Notes under the pieces: generated by a model
What the model saw: the letters and a program-made list of their open reading frames with translations, nothing else
What the model was told of the DNA's origin: nothing
Databases searched by the model: none
Translations under genes and position numbers: made by a program
Source of the DNA: Arcuatula senhousia
Lineage: Eukaryota > Mollusca > Bivalvia > Mytilida > Mytilidae
Direction: 5' to 3'
NCBI GenBank assembly: GCA_963971305.1
Contig: OZ020304.1
Coordinates: 18,954,103 to 19,018,102 of the forward strand
DNA length: 64,000 nt
Shown: piece by piece, positions 1 through 12,439 of the stretch
How the letters are laid out: each line of letters opens with the position of its first letter
How positions within the stretch are numbered: position 1 is the first letter of the stretch

Positions 1-159
1 TCGACAAAGCCATGAAATAAAAAGTCTACCGTCAAAAAGACTTATGATATGTTTGATGAGCCTAAAATGTTTAGATTTTATTAAAATTGTATAAATATAT
101 ATTAATTTTAATGTCATTCATCTGTGTTCAGTTTTGAGACATAATTGTAAGCACAGTTT

Positions 160-760
160 TTTGCTCACCTGGACACACAAAAGTTCATGTCACCAGCATT
201 GCCATCAATTGGTTGTCGTCTGTCGTCATCCGTTCGCATTTAAAAAAAATCTTCATTGAAACTTCTGAACAGAATTTAATGAAACTTGGTTTGATTGGTT
301 CTTTGGGTGTCTTGCTGCACAAAAGTTGAGTTCCGATTTTTGATCGATCGAAAACACATGGTCGCCGTTGCTAAAAATAGACTCGGAGTCAGAATACTGT
401 TTGGGCTTGTAAATCAAAAAAGTATAAGAGATAGGGATAAATTGATGAAACCTACCTTCTTCAGTCTCATTAGATCTATGAAAGTCTCTCTTTGGTCGAA
501 GATAATGATAAAACAACAGTGGATTTTCAAGTTTTTTAGCTCACTGAGCTCTTCAAAAGTCTGCATTGGTTCGATCTTGTCAGATGACCCCTTATGGGGT
601 TAAGTTCAAGAAAGTTTTTTTTATGTTTTTTGTCCCAGAGATTGACAAGTATTGCACAACCTGCTCAACCCCATTTAGCTTTTCAAAAGTCCCCTTTCAG
701 TGGATTGAAGTTGACCCATTAATAGAGTAATAGCTCATAAAAGGAGACATTTAAACGTAC
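160..760 (+). mobile_element. Degenerate pearl-like element (GCTCACCTGG family)
   Basis: Starts GCTCACCTGGAC and shares blocks with the intact copies at 51157, 52622 and 33341 (reverse). The shared blocks are a GTCGTC-rich segment, a TTTAATGAAACTTGG block and CTCATTTAGCT-type core fragments. It is a diverged relic with no coding content. Confidence 0.6.
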
Positions 761-1890
761 ATTGTGTAGGACCAGGTGGTCGATTCAGGTTTCTGTGAGC
801 TTCATGGTCAGTAATGAGTAAATGTAGTCATTGTATATCCCACCTACGAAAGAAGAGGTTCATATAAAGCGTCCGAGTCCGTTTGTCCGTCTGACAATCC
901 CAAATCAGACTTACGGCCTTCTAGTTAAAATTAGTTTCCAAGTAAGAACTATGAGATCATCATAAAACTTTATACACATATGTAATATAGTATGAACAAA
1001 CAAAAGTCATAATAAATTATTCCCTACCTATATAGTGCATCATGCCAGTGTGTCCTGTCTGTCTTTCGAGGTTTCCAGATTATAGTGTTTTACGTGTTTG
1101 AAAAAAACTAACATTTGGTCATATACTTTGCACAGTTGATTGTAAATTATTTCGATTTCGAGTATATAATTTTTTCGAGTTGCTCCGCTTTTAAGTACTT
1201 AAAGGCAGGGAACGCGGACACTTTATATGACCACGAACAGTTAAAAATGCAACAATAAGCAAAAATGCCAATATACAACAGTGTTGTGTTTTGTATATAG
1301 GAAAACATGGTAGACAACAGACTAAGATGATAACTGTCTTCTCATTTCCTCTATCTTAAAAGTCATGTAAAGGTAAATGTTTTGAAATGTCTTCAGTTTG
1401 CCACTCTCTGCACATATATATATATATATATATATATGATCCGCAAACGAAAATTACAGTCATATAAAATGTTATTTTATGCATGAATTACAAAAATATT
1501 TACACTTTAAATGGAACATCAAATAACAACCATTAAGTATAACCCTTTCCACTTTATGATGTCCACCATTCACATCACCATAATTCATTCAGTGATGCAA
1601 CCTTAGCCCGGAATCAGATAAGAAATAGGAGAAGCTTATTAATCGATGTCCGTCAATCTGCTTCTTGGGATCGGGATCAAAAATGCCATTATATATTGCA
1701 CGAAGGACTAGGTGCCGAAAAATTGAGCAAGGGACTGGAAGGGGTGGGAGCCCTTGCTATTAGACCTACATAGATGCTGTTAACATTGATAATAATGCAG
1801 GTTTTTAAACATCTGACAACACGTACAGTAAAACCGTAACATAAACCTTTGATACTTTTTTTCAGGTTTTTGCAACTTTTGTTGAAGCAA
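761..1890. other. Non-coding stretch with a (TA)n microsatellite
   Basis: AT-rich sequence without supported genes. A pure TA dinucleotide run lies at about 1413-1437. The rest shows no repeat I could match elsewhere in the window. Confidence 0.6.
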
Positions 1891-1975
1891 ATGTTCACAA
1901 CAAAATCTCTTCTATGTTCACAACAAAATCTCTTCTATGTTCACAACAAAATCTCTTCTATGTTCACAACAATCC
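1891..1975. repeat. 23-bp minisatellite, about 3.5 units
   Basis: Units start at 1891, 1914, 1937 and 1960, each beginning ATGTTCACAACAAAATC. The 23-bp period is not a multiple of three, so the open frames crossing it are not coding repeats. Confidence 0.9.
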
Positions 1976-2921
1976 AAATCGACTCTCCCCTACGTTCATT
2001 CCATTGTGTCTTTAAAAGTCCGCATTTTGGAAAAAATAATTACCATCCTAGATCATCCTACAAATAATCCCACTTTAAATACACCTCTCCGTAAAGAGAG
2101 AGAAGAATTCTGGATTCGACGACTGCACCACACTACCTGATGGCTGCAACGACAACATTGGAAGTGTAGGAAATTTATCTAGCCCTAGATGCAGTGATGT
2201 TAATGTGATGAATCTCTTTGAAAAAACGGAGAGACGGAATCGCAGTCATGGACATCGTAAATACAATGCATCAAAATAATAGAAAATAATGATCGAGATG
2301 TGGAATAAGTGTACGCGACACAACCCACAATTAAACGGCAATTTAGAAAAACCACAATGGACAACCACCAGCAGCCTTCAACGAGGCCAGTTGGCACTGC
2401 TCGCGGTTCTGCAATTGGCCCATGGTCTTAATAAAACGCATATAATTCAAATCCAGCCCTGAAATAGTCACAGATAGACCCCCTTCTTAAACAAGGAACA
2501 GAAAAGATCAAAACGACAAGTACAAACGAAAGCTTTGTCAAAGATTCCTGGCTTAGGACATGCACATATAATATGTGGCGGGGTTAAACTAGTTTTTTGG
2601 GCCCAACCTTTCCCCTATCAATATTCCAGGACAAAGCACAAAAACTAAACACACAATAAAAATCAAATCGATCAAAGTCCAATTCCAATAGAGAGAAATT
2701 AAGACAAAAAAACAAGAACAAACAAAAGGACGGAAAGGATCGAACTCTCTATAGAACACTCGCTGTTACTGACAGCTAGCTGAGAATCATCAATCGACTG
2801 ATGTAAAAAATCAAACGTATCGATTTTAAATCCGACACAACACTTCAAACAATAATGATTTAGTGAAGTGTCATCACACAAAACCGACACGCTTGATCGC
2901 TATAATGCTTAAAAATGACAA
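1976..2921. other. No recognised feature
   Basis: AT-rich sequence; only short chance frames are present. The part from about 2640 may be the untranslated tail of the minus-strand relic to its right. Confidence 0.5.
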
Positions 2922-3334
2922 TAGTAAAACCGTTTATGGAAGTTTTAAAGCAAGTATCAAGTTATCAATATTTCTGCCAAAAAACACTAAATTCAAAGAT
3001 TTAATCGAGATATTCAATTCATATCCTTTCCGATTTTGAAGCCAATTTTTCATTTCTAATGGATTGCTTTTAAATTTGTGAGCTTTATAAAATACATTAC
3101 CATAAAATTCAGGATGTGATATTCCTTTCACTATAAGAAAACGACGTGTACAATTAAATTTTTCAATAAGAGATCAATACTTGTGGAAGAATTTAGAAAA
3201 AAGATTTTACTAATTTGTGGTATCGATAACCTTGTTTTAATAATTTTTCCAGTAATAAAACGGTTTTTATTATTAAAATCAGAAAGAAAGCTTTGCGATG
3301 TATCAATATTAATGGATTGCTTCCGTTTGTCCAA
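2922..3334 (-). pseudogene. Broken open frame, probably retroelement-derived, family not recognised
   Basis: Read on the minus strand, a Lys/Ile-rich frame (starting MDKRKQSINIDTSQS) breaks near 3132. It continues in another frame as VKGISHPEFYGNVFYKAHKF and ends NLILALKLP then stop. One frameshift joins the two halves into about 135 residues. The continuity across the break supports a once-coding sequence. It lies head to head with the Penelope-like relic. I cannot name the family. Confidence 0.45.
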
Positions 3335-3375
3335 AAACCTCTAGGGATTCATCACATTCGAACTAGACTGTACTC

Positions 3376-5790
3376 TATTCCCCTTTCTTAACTTAATACT
3401 TTGTTACAATTTAGGAATGTCTAGAAAATCCGGTCACTGACCCTAAGTCTAACATTTGTAGACTCACTGATATCGTTCTTGATATCGGTTACAACCGATT
3501 ATTCAAACCTTTTGGATTTCCATACGAAAACAGTAAAGACAATCATTTCTTTCTTTCACTTCTATTTTTAAACAAGGGGTTAGATGCTATTAATTTAGGA
3601 AATATTCTACACCACAAATCTGTTAAGGAACATATTCCTCCTTACTTCAAAGATAAAAGCATTCCCATTATCTCTTATTCCTACACTTCCACCATTGCAC
3701 CTAAGGTTTTCAACTATAAACAAATGTTGCGGGATTTCCAAATAAATGACCTCAGAGCAAAATCTCCAGACTGTACCTGTGAAAAGTCCTCATTCAATTA
3801 TAGTCCCTCTGGTCACGTTATCACTGGTGACCTCAACATCGTGTAAAATGACTTACTTCGCGATGTTTTGGCTAATGGACCTAAATATCGTGAGACAAGA
3901 CGAATTTACTGGAGTTATAATTTCAAAACAATTATGGATTCAGTTTAAGACTATACCAGAAGAGGCAAGAACAGGAGAAAGAATGTGACGTTTTGTCAGA
4001 ATGGGTTAAAGCTGCGAGGTCATTGATTTTGAAAAGAATCAATTCTTAGAAAGGCTCAATGAGCACTAAGGCAACATCCATTTTCAGCAACGCTGATGTT
4101 GCCAAAACATTGTCCACCTTACATGAAAAATATGTTGTTGTATCTGCAGACAAAGCACCAAATAACATCATTTTTGGTTTTTGTGTGCAAGAAACACTAT
4201 ATTGACTGTTTGACAGCTGAATTGGGGGTTGGTTGTACCAGCAATAGCACCGCATACACGGCTTCAACACTGGCCAAGGAGGAAATCATTGACAATCACA
4301 TATCTGTCATTTCCTCCTTCGGCCTTTCTGTTGGTGGCAATAATGATGACATTCCATCCCTGTATTGGATTCCTAAGTTACATAAAAATCCATACAAACA
4401 GCGCTTCATTGCAGGGTCATCCAAATGTACAAATAAGCCTCTTTCAGTTATGTTAACTTCAATACTTACGGCAATAACATCCGGCCTCCAGAAATATTAC
4501 GATTGTTGTCATTCTACAAATGGTGTCAATCAAATGTGGATCATGAAGAATTCGAAAGAGCTGATGGAGATTCTTAACTCTAAATCAGTTTCATCTTGTA
4601 ACAGCATCAAAACATTCGATTTCTCCACACTTTCACTTCTATTCCACATGAACAACTGAAATCGCGATTGGCACAACTGATTAAACGCAGCTTTTTCAAA
4701 AAGACTGGAAAACGCAGGTACAAATATCTAGTAGTCGATTATACCAAGACTTACTTTGTCATCAATGAGTCTAAGAAAAAGAACAAATTTACAGAGGACC
4801 AAATAATCGACATGCTCAACTTTCTTATTGACAACATATTTGTTCGGTTTGGTGGACGTGTTTTTCAGCAAACAATAAGGATTCAAATGGGCACTAATTG
4901 TGCACCTTTGCTTACTGATTTGTTTCTTCATTCATATGAAGCAGACTTACAATCTCTTTGGACAAAAAAGACCATAGACTAGCTCTCTCTTTCAACCTCA
5001 CGTTCCGTTATATTGATGTCCTTTCACTAAACACTTCTCGATTTGGTGACTTTCTCCATCTCATATATTCCTTACCATTGATTATATTGGTATTTATTAC
5101 TATTATTATAATATATCCCATATTTCTAAAACTATATCTAGCTGTCCCTCTATCCTCTTCTTCTTTACACTGTGGGCTCCTACATGACACTCCAAATATT
5201 TACTTTTCTTCATTTTTTTTTCCTTTTTGTTTTTTTTTTATATAATTATTGTAATGAAAATATATATAATTATCACAAATCATAACTTTGTTTTTTTTTT
5301 GTTTTTTTTTGTAATTTTGTAGCTCGGTACTGGGCACCTTTAATCGGTTTAAATAAAATATCTTGTATCTTGTATATCCCCAGGAGCTTGAGATAAAGAA
5401 CACAACGGATTCTAGGAAGTCTGCTTAGTATTTAGATCTACTTCTCGAAATTGACTCTCAAGAAAGACTTTCAACAAGGCTCTATGACAAACGTGATGAC
5501 TTCAACTTTCCAATCGTCAACTTTCCCTTCTTGTGTAGCAACATTCCGTCCACTCAAGCTTATGAAGTTTACGTATCTCAATTGATTTGTTACTCCAGAG
5601 CATGCGGGACTTACATCGATTTCCTTAGCAGAGCGACACGTCTGACGCAAAAATTGCTCACACAGGGTTATGTTGCTCATCGGTTGCTGTCTTCACTCAA
5701 GAAATTTTACGGAAGACATCATGCACTTACAAACAAATATGGGATTTCGATCTCTCAGATGAGTGCTGATGTTGGTTTGTCATAGGGTTT
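3376..5790 (+). pseudogene. Penelope-like reverse transcriptase relic
   Basis: Reading forward with several frame changes gives, in order: an N-terminal region (KSVKEHIPPYFKDKSIPI), a SADKAPNNIIF-type block, YWIPKLHKNPYKQRFIAG (about 4363-4416), motif A with FDFSTL (4615-4632), motif B QMGTNCAPLL (about 4885), motif C as RYIDVLSLN (about 5006), and the C-terminal YDKRDDFNFPIVNFPFLC and FYGRHHALTNKYGIS blocks (to about 5770). The copy is dead. In-frame stops occur near 3846 and 3949, frames shift around 3950-4100 and 4970, and motif C lacks the second Asp of the usual YxDD. A non-RT insertion interrupts it at about 5068-5374. No GIY-YIG endonuclease domain is visible. This class is the usual mobilisation partner proposed for animal retrozymes (inference). 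Confidence 0.8.
5068..5374 (+). mobile_element. Inserted LINE-like 3' end inside the Penelope-like relic
   Basis: The RT reading frame stops matching after codons for LIY and resumes at PQELEIKN. The intervening 0.3 kb is T-rich, carries long T runs, and ends AAATAAAATATCTTG repeated as TATCTTG. This suggests the short 3' end of a 5'-truncated LINE. The ends share TATAT, so the exact boundaries and target duplication are uncertain. Confidence 0.5.
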
Positions 5791-6147
5791 TGTTTTGTCT
5801 TCCTTTACCGGATTTGACACGCTGAATGGACTATTGGCAACACAACAGGTGTGCTATAGGAAACAGGAACTGCTTACTCTTCCGGAGCACCTGAGTTTAC
5901 TCTTATTTCGACTGGAGTTCGCGTAGTTGATTGCTATTCAGTTATTTTGTTTTTCCATGTTTTACATGTTGTCTGTTTTTGTCCCGTTCTTGTTGGTGTT
6001 TACTGGTTTTGTCTCTACCCTTTCGGACTTTTGACATTCGGATACCCCATTGGTACCTCTGCCTCCTTGAAGACAATTTGAATCGACTCTCACCTACGGG
6101 AATGACGTTGTTGTTGAAAAAAACTTGTATTATGACCTTGTAAAGGG
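5791..6147 (+). other. 3' region of the Penelope-like element
   Basis: Non-coding, T-rich sequence directly following the RT relic. A block containing GACATTC and ATTGGTACCT recurs at about 18968-19020, which suggests a second, more decayed 3' fragment there. Confidence 0.4.
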
Positions 6148-6150
6148 TAA

Positions 6151-6440
6151 GGGGACGACCATTTGATTCTGAGGGGGGTGGCCTGGCAGTTTCGGTCGAG
6201 ACAGATTATTTATTTTCAAAATTTTGCCAGAATATTAATTTTTCGCCGCTACGCGGCAAGAATATTCATTATCTGCATACAATAGCTTAATTGAGCAAGG
6301 ATCTTAGGACGGATTATTTATTTTCTTAACAGAGGCCAGATAAGTTGTTTCTAAATTTTTCCAGGCCAGAATATTTATTTACAAAAACTGCCAGCCCCCC
6401 CCCCCCTTGTCCCCCCCTTTAAAATTAAATGGTCGTCCCC
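6151..6440. mobile_element. PIF/Harbinger-type MITE, copy 1 (TAA target site)
   Basis: Ends GGGGACGACCATTTGA and its complement ATGGTCGTCCCC, flanked by TAA at 6148-6150 and 6441-6443. G-rich left and C-rich right subterminal runs make it a near palindrome. Four copies occur in the window. A 3-bp TWA duplication is characteristic of PIF/Harbinger elements. Confidence 0.8.
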
Positions 6441-6626
6441 TAACGTTGAGATATCGATCTTGTGATAGGATTGTCATATAATGTATTTATTGTGGAGAAA
6501 ATCAGATTTTAAGATGCGGTGTTATCAAATTTACACTGACCGCTCGGAAAAGTTCAAGTTGTTTGGTATGAAATTAAAGGTTCTAGGAGGTCATTTAAGT
6601 GTGTAATATAGAATATAGGACTTTTT

Positions 6627-6720
6627 AATCTTAAGATCGATTGGTTTATTGGTTCACCCGAAGTTTTATCACTGGTTTATTTTTCCACCATAAACCAGTG
6701 ATAAACTCGATCTCAAGATT
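6627..6720. repeat. Foldback hairpin
   Basis: An outer pair AATCTTAAGATCG / CGATCTCAAGATT encloses an inner 18-19 bp pair of TTTATCACTGGTTTAT and its complement around a short loop. Possibly a tiny foldback element. Confidence 0.7.
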
Positions 6721-7340
6721 CAACAACATTTTTTTGGATCCAATTGAGTTATCTTTCTTTTCCCGATGCTACTCTGATGCATATGCTCTAAAACCAACGT
6801 ATCGAATAATTATCAATGTACATTTCATTTTTGTACTGTATTACACATATATTTTGACATTCTAGCAGATATGACCAGATATGCATGATATAGCAAATTT
6901 TAAAGATAAAGCATCACTGGCTTGTGGAAGTGGCAATCTACCATTGACATTAGGCGTTGGTCGTGTGATGAACACGATCTTTATTGACCATATTCTTCTA
7001 TATTTTTCTGCAAAAATTGTAGCTTCGAGGGGTTTAGGGAGGAGCGATCGGCGTGATTGTAGCAAACAAAAAAATAGAATTAAAAAAAAACAAAACAAAA
7101 AAAAAACAAAAAAAAAACCTAGCTTTATTTTAACTCACTCTGAAAACGTTTTGTTCATATATCACTATATTTCATACAATAATCATCTTAAATTTCTAAA
7201 AGTTTATGAAAATCATGAAAATTAAATATCATGCATGGTCAAACATATAACAATAAAGCCCCTATCTCCAAAAATTAATAAACAGACCGATAAACAATCT
7301 ACGTGAAAACGTGGTTCTTTTGGACGGACATAAGACTTGT
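6721..7340. other. No gene recognised; poly-A-rich stretch
   Basis: A-rich sequence at 7069-7117 with short frames rich in Lys and Asn. No repeat partner was identified. Confidence 0.5.
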
Positions 7341-7344
7341 TAAA

Positions 7345-7545
7345 TACAATACCAAAGCGGGTATAAAAACGGTTAATCTGGTTATGCTTTATAACGATAT
7401 TTCAAGGAGTAACCTTTCATAAGCAGCATTTGAATCAAAACATTGGAAGTTCAAACACCAAAAGTATTGAATGAAAAGTACTCAAATCCAAAATTCGAAC
7501 AGGGAAACCAAATCCAGCACCGAGGATATCGACCATGTGCAAATA
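7345..7545 (-). repeat. Interspersed repeat family R, copy 1
   Basis: Shares blocks with 43830-44070 and 45125-45372 in opposite orientation: AATACCAAA, CAAGGAGTAACCT, GCAGCATTTGAATCA and CGAACAGGGAAACCAAATCC. Class unknown; non-coding. Confidence 0.65.
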
Positions 7546-7559
7546 TTTGCTACCAGTGA

Positions 7560-8800
7560 ATCAAAATTGTTTCCGTATTAACACACAATTACAACAAAGT
7601 TATCACTAGGCAGCGTGGGGCGATTAAAAGTGAGTTGCGTCTGACGCATATTTTGTATAAAAGAGACATATCAAGGACATTCTAGCCAAATGTTTTATTC
7701 GTTGTAGACTCAGTATAATAAACTCTGTCTCGACTTACGCAACTGGACTGATGTTTATGCAAAATAATGCATACTAAAAATCAATGGTGTGTCATATAAC
7801 TTGTTCACATAAAACAGACGTAAGAAGAATGTAAAATTGCCAAAATCAGTATAACAATCTCAACGTCAGTAAGCCAGTAAGCCAGAAAGTACGTGTTGTC
7901 ACATACAGATGATTGCCCAAAAAATTGATCTGAGACGCAAGAAATCAAAGCGCTGCGTTAAAAGACAGAGCCTAGTCTAAGCACTCAAAATGAATAACAA
8001 TCTGTTTTTCACCAACTTGAAAATAACACTTTGATCAGATCAATTTTGTTTGTTTGCTCTACTCGCTTAAACATTTGCTAGAAAATATGTAATTTGGCTC
8101 CGGCCACTTATATATAGTCGTCCCCAATAGATACGACTATAAATACTACCCATCAAAGGTAAAAAGTTAACAATGCTAAAGTATACGTCAACTGGTGTAT
8201 TGATACACGAGATGTGCTGCACATTTATTTTTGGGTATAAAAAGTGAACCTTTTATTTCAGAAAATCTGTATAACATTTAATGCATTGAAACAATGAAAA
8301 ATATACGATTCATGTTCTGTAATAAATCCTTTGGTAGGAATATTGCCTGACCAATTTACTCTGTCTAGACAAAAAAAAACCCGTGAAAATCAGAAAGCTA
8401 TATGACTACATAAGGCTCTGCATAAAAAAACTAAAATCTCAAGGTCATTATAAACTGTAACTTAAGAAGAATAAAGATCAAATGCTCTTGAAATGAATCT
8501 AGATTTGTACTGATGCTAATGCAACTACATTAAAACAGATGTTAAAACGTTCACATTGGCAAAATACTAGTAGTTAAAGATCTAATTTGAAGTCACTAGA
8601 CTGCGACTGCAAGTCAGAGCATAGAGACGAAATGCTCTCAAAATTGACATTTAGTGATGCCAATGGAACTGCATACCAAATACCAATGGTGCATTATATC
8701 TTCTTCACATAAAACAGAAATACTTTATTAATTGTGTCTTGCCTTTGTGACATTCGTCGAAGTCAAGATACCTTATACAATTATCACCCTAGTTGGTGTG
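7560..8800. other. No recognised feature
   Basis: AT-rich sequence without supported genes. A weak internal recurrence of CACATAAAACAGA appears near 7805 and 8707, suggesting old duplicated repeat material. Confidence 0.5.
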
Positions 8801-8816
8801 TGACCCGTTGGTTTCT

Positions 8817-8882
8817 TTCCCCGAGAAAGTAAGGTCAACCGAGGGCTTGGCCCGAGGGTGACCTTACTTTTCGAGGGGAAAG
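8817..8882. repeat. Imperfect 26-bp stem hairpin
   Basis: CTTTCCCCGAGAAAGTAAGG and a complementary arm ending CGAGGGGAAAG flank a GC-rich loop. A further GGTGACCTTAC copy lies at about 9006, so it may be the end of a foldback element. Confidence 0.65.
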
Positions 8883-9103
8883 AAAAATTGCGCCAATTTA
8901 TTATTAAATTTTACACATATTTCGGACAGTTTTTTCATTGGAAAAAATACAGCCAATACAATGTTGAAGAAAAATCGTGGGGTCACGTGCAAATTCTCAC
9001 GAGAGGGTGACCTTACCATGCGACCCAACGATTACCGGTATCACATGTCACGTGACAACGTCTAAGCGAATCACAATAAAGATTTTTATATGAGTATATA
9101 ATA

Positions 9104-9392
9104 TTAAGGTATAAAACCACTAATTCACAATCCGGTAGAGGACGAACCTGAATATAGTTCCTATTTTGAGACAATATAGTTCCATTGAAGTATTGACCCA
9201 GCTAAAACAATTTCCCGTTATTCAATGTATGATGTGCTAGTTTTTGAACTGGAGTGAGCCAAATTATTTTCCATTGAAAGAAGACTATTGACACTTTATT
9301 TGAACTTTAAACAAAAAATCTACAGCATTTTAGAAATGTCCAATTTAACATAGAAAGCAAACGGACTCGGAATTAGTGGTTTTATACCTTAA
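9104..9392. mobile_element. MITE with TTAA target duplication
   Basis: Perfect 19-bp inverted repeats GGTATAAAACCACTAATTC at 9108-9126 and 9370-9388. They are flanked directly by TTAA at 9104-9107 and 9389-9392. TTAA duplications point to Kolobok or piggyBac-type transposases. Non-coding. Confidence 0.85.
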
Positions 9393-11628
9393 GCATGAGC
9401 ACCATTTATTAATTTAATAATAGTAATACAAGGGGGTGCACCGTCTATGTACATACGTCCTTTCCTTTTTAAAATTAATGTCTGCTTCAATTTAAGTACA
9501 AAATTTAAGGCAAACTTGATGTGGAGAGCTTCATACATCCACACATCAACTTACACAGCAAGATTTATTTTACATGTTTTTATTAGTCTTTGTATTAGGT
9601 AGCTGCCGTTCCGAAGCTCTAGCTTTATGGTCCTTGCTATTTTTGGTCTTTTCGTCAAAGAAATTATTTCTATTGCTTAAACCTTATTTTTAGTTTTCAG
9701 TATGATGAATATACTTTATGTACGTTTTTCGGGCTTCAAAAGTATTTTTAAATTTACAACAAATCATTAAAGTGATGATGCATTGTTTTATTTCATGCTT
9801 TGTATTGTAACGCATTATATAGATGGTACCTGAGTCTTGTATTGTAAGTTCTTGCGCGGGTAGAACATAGATGCTATAATTAAAATATAGTGCTTTTTCT
9901 CTTTGTTGTTTGCAGCTTTAATTTTCAAGCCTTTGTTTCTACCTTTTACTCTAATTGATGGTAAGACACCACACTATGACATCATTAACTTTTAGAAAAG
10001 AGAACATTGCAAAAAAGTATTCATGAAAAGGGGGGGTGTGAAAGTAGAAAAAAAACCTATTTTAGTTCAGACTTCTGTGGTGTACCAAAGTTTGTTTTCA
10101 TCTCCCCCTTTAAATGTCTTTTGACATTTCTTTTATTGAAAAAATAAAGCAAAAGTTGTATTGAATCATTTTAACTATTTTTTTTAATTTAAAAATCTCA
10201 GGTTTACTATTGAAGTCTACGGGAAAAACAATACTTTTAGACTGGGTCCGGGTTGGCAGGTCCCTTGCCAAACAGATTAGTATAGCTTCCACTGACAAAA
10301 AATACATGTAGATATAGGTGGACAATATGATGGAAAGGCAAGAAACGGTTAGATATATTTATTTGTTTATTTCTAATGGAAGACAATGTACACAGTCAGT
10401 GTTACTGAAAAAAAATAATAAAGTTTAAACATCTCTCACACAACACTGAAAAAATTACAAAATTAAGTCAGAGCAGAAAAACAAATAGACAATTACACAT
10501 AAAAACAATAAAAATTATATTTAAATAACATGCAAGGATTGTTAAAATTGTAAAGCAAAATTAAGGCGATTTTGAAAAATCATATGTAGATGAGTAAAAT
10601 ATAATAACACTTGACAGATATATTAATTTAATTGATATTTCATTTCCTTCCTTGCATTTGAACTTTAGTTATATATACATATTTAATAATTTTACAAAGT
10701 TCAAGTGTTTGCGGAGTTAAAATTTTCCACATCCGATGAAAGAGACGTGAAATGTGAAAGTCTTCCTACTACATGTAGATAAATTAACGACAAATTCAAA
10801 AAGTATTATAATATGATGTCCAAAAGTTCGCTAATTTTACACATTATTTTTTTCTGAATTATTTTTAGGTTGAAAGATAGTTCGTGTATTCCTTGCTGGT
10901 TTCAAAAGATAATTTACAAGATACCGTTGCCTTGAGCATTTAGTGCCAATAAAAAAAAACCGAAAAAAAAAATAAATGTATATTTCCATTACTTATTTCA
11001 AAGACAGCAGATTATCAAAACTATAAACACAGTGGCGAATCCAGAAAATTTTGAAAAAAAAAGTCTACAATACTCTTACAATCCACAGTGATTGAAATGG
11101 AGTTTCAGGACAATTTTGCCGAAAATCTACACAGAAAGTTCAAGATTTTTGGAGGAAGGTTGGGTGTTCCAACTCCTGTAACACCCCGTCCCATGATCCC
11201 CAACTGGAGCCGGACCTCACTGGCTAAAAATGTGACAAAATTCTATTCTTTATTATTCTGTCGAATTGCAGATAAAGATCTGAGTAAAATATGTTTTGCT
11301 TAAAAATGTTTAATAACACGAAAAAATATAAGACTTACAAAAAATGCATGCAGAACAATTTTTTTTAAATTAAAAAATTCCTCTGACTTGAAAAATATAA
11401 ATAATATTATTTCAATAAACATCTTAATCATTGAGCCTTCTTAAAATCTAGAATGGTGGTGTTCCATTGCAACACGTTACATGCAAAATAATGATATAGA
11501 AATATATGTACAGTAAATAACAAAAAGATAATGTACTTGTAATAGATTTTCTTTCCCAATGTCAGTTAAAAAACAATTCAACTATGTTCAATGTTGTACA
11601 CTAGAATCTTCATTTCACGATTTCAACC
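9393..11628. other. AT-rich sequence downstream of the receptor gene
   Basis: No coding region is supported. The right part should hold the 3' UTR of the minus-strand receptor. A candidate AATAAA (minus) is at 11249-11254. Confidence 0.5.
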
Positions 11629-11987
11629 TTATCCATCCTCTTCCTGGAAGGTAGCCAGCGTTGTGCCATACTTCTCAGGCCGACTGAAAGCGCTCCTTTT
11701 AGGGATAGGTGTGCCAGGCAGTTTGAAGTGGTCCAGGTGATTGTAGACATAGGGGGACATCGTGTATTGTGCGGACACGTTGTACACGGTGCCGGGCCCA
11801 GGAATCAGCTGGTCAACATCTTGAGGGCGGATCAGTTGCGACTCGCGGATCGAGGCATATTGGTCTTCTTCCTCGGAGAAGTTGTCGCTGTCGAAGTCGT
11901 ATTCGTCCTCGTCGTTTCCTCCGATTACTGTCTTCTTGTAAGTTCCGTATTCGTTTCCTTTTCTAGTGTTGTGTTCACCTTTGTTTT
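11629..11987 (-). CDS. Exon 8, last coding exon of the MEGF-like receptor (acidic Tyr tail)
   Basis: This exon begins after a CCCACAG acceptor in phase 1 and runs 118 codons to TAA. It is distinctly GC-richer than its surroundings, with codon choices such as GAC, GAG, TAC and CTG. Features in order: a basic KGEHNTRKGNEYGTYKK stretch, an acidic block with NDEDEYDFDSDNFSEEED, YASI, then a Pro/Tyr-rich part with YNHL and a C-terminal FQEEDG. The Tyr motifs could serve endocytic sorting or SH2 docking (inference). No known catalytic domain is visible. Confidence 0.9.
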
Positions 11988-12439
11988 CTGTGGGACAAAA
12001 ACAATTGAATCAAAACTTTATACTCAATTGTCCGTCCAACAGGAATGTATGGCAATTTTGCAAAATTTTGTTTAATGTGAGAAACACAATCTGCAAACAT
12101 TGCATGTTGTCTGTCTGAACAGTAACAGAAAACGTGTAGTGCAAAACTAAATGTCACTTTGCAACACTTTCTTGTACGTCATGTATGTTACAGTTATGCT
12201 TTATGAGAACAATGTAAAATTTAAGTGTGAAAAATTGACATGAATTATTGAATACTTACAAACAATACAATGCAGACATGACTTTGTTTCGTCTGATTAT
12301 TATAACATGATGACACTTTAGAACATATTAGTAGTGAATTTTGAACACAAGCGAGTAGGGATATAGTTCATTGAACACATTGGGATATCAGTAAATCGGT
12401 AAAATATTTGTTATATTCTTTTTAATAAAACAATTAAGG

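Noticed and set aside
11030..11046. CAGTGGCGAATCCAG as a hAT5-like end
   Set aside because: No matching inverted end or duplication was found downstream; single-end match only.
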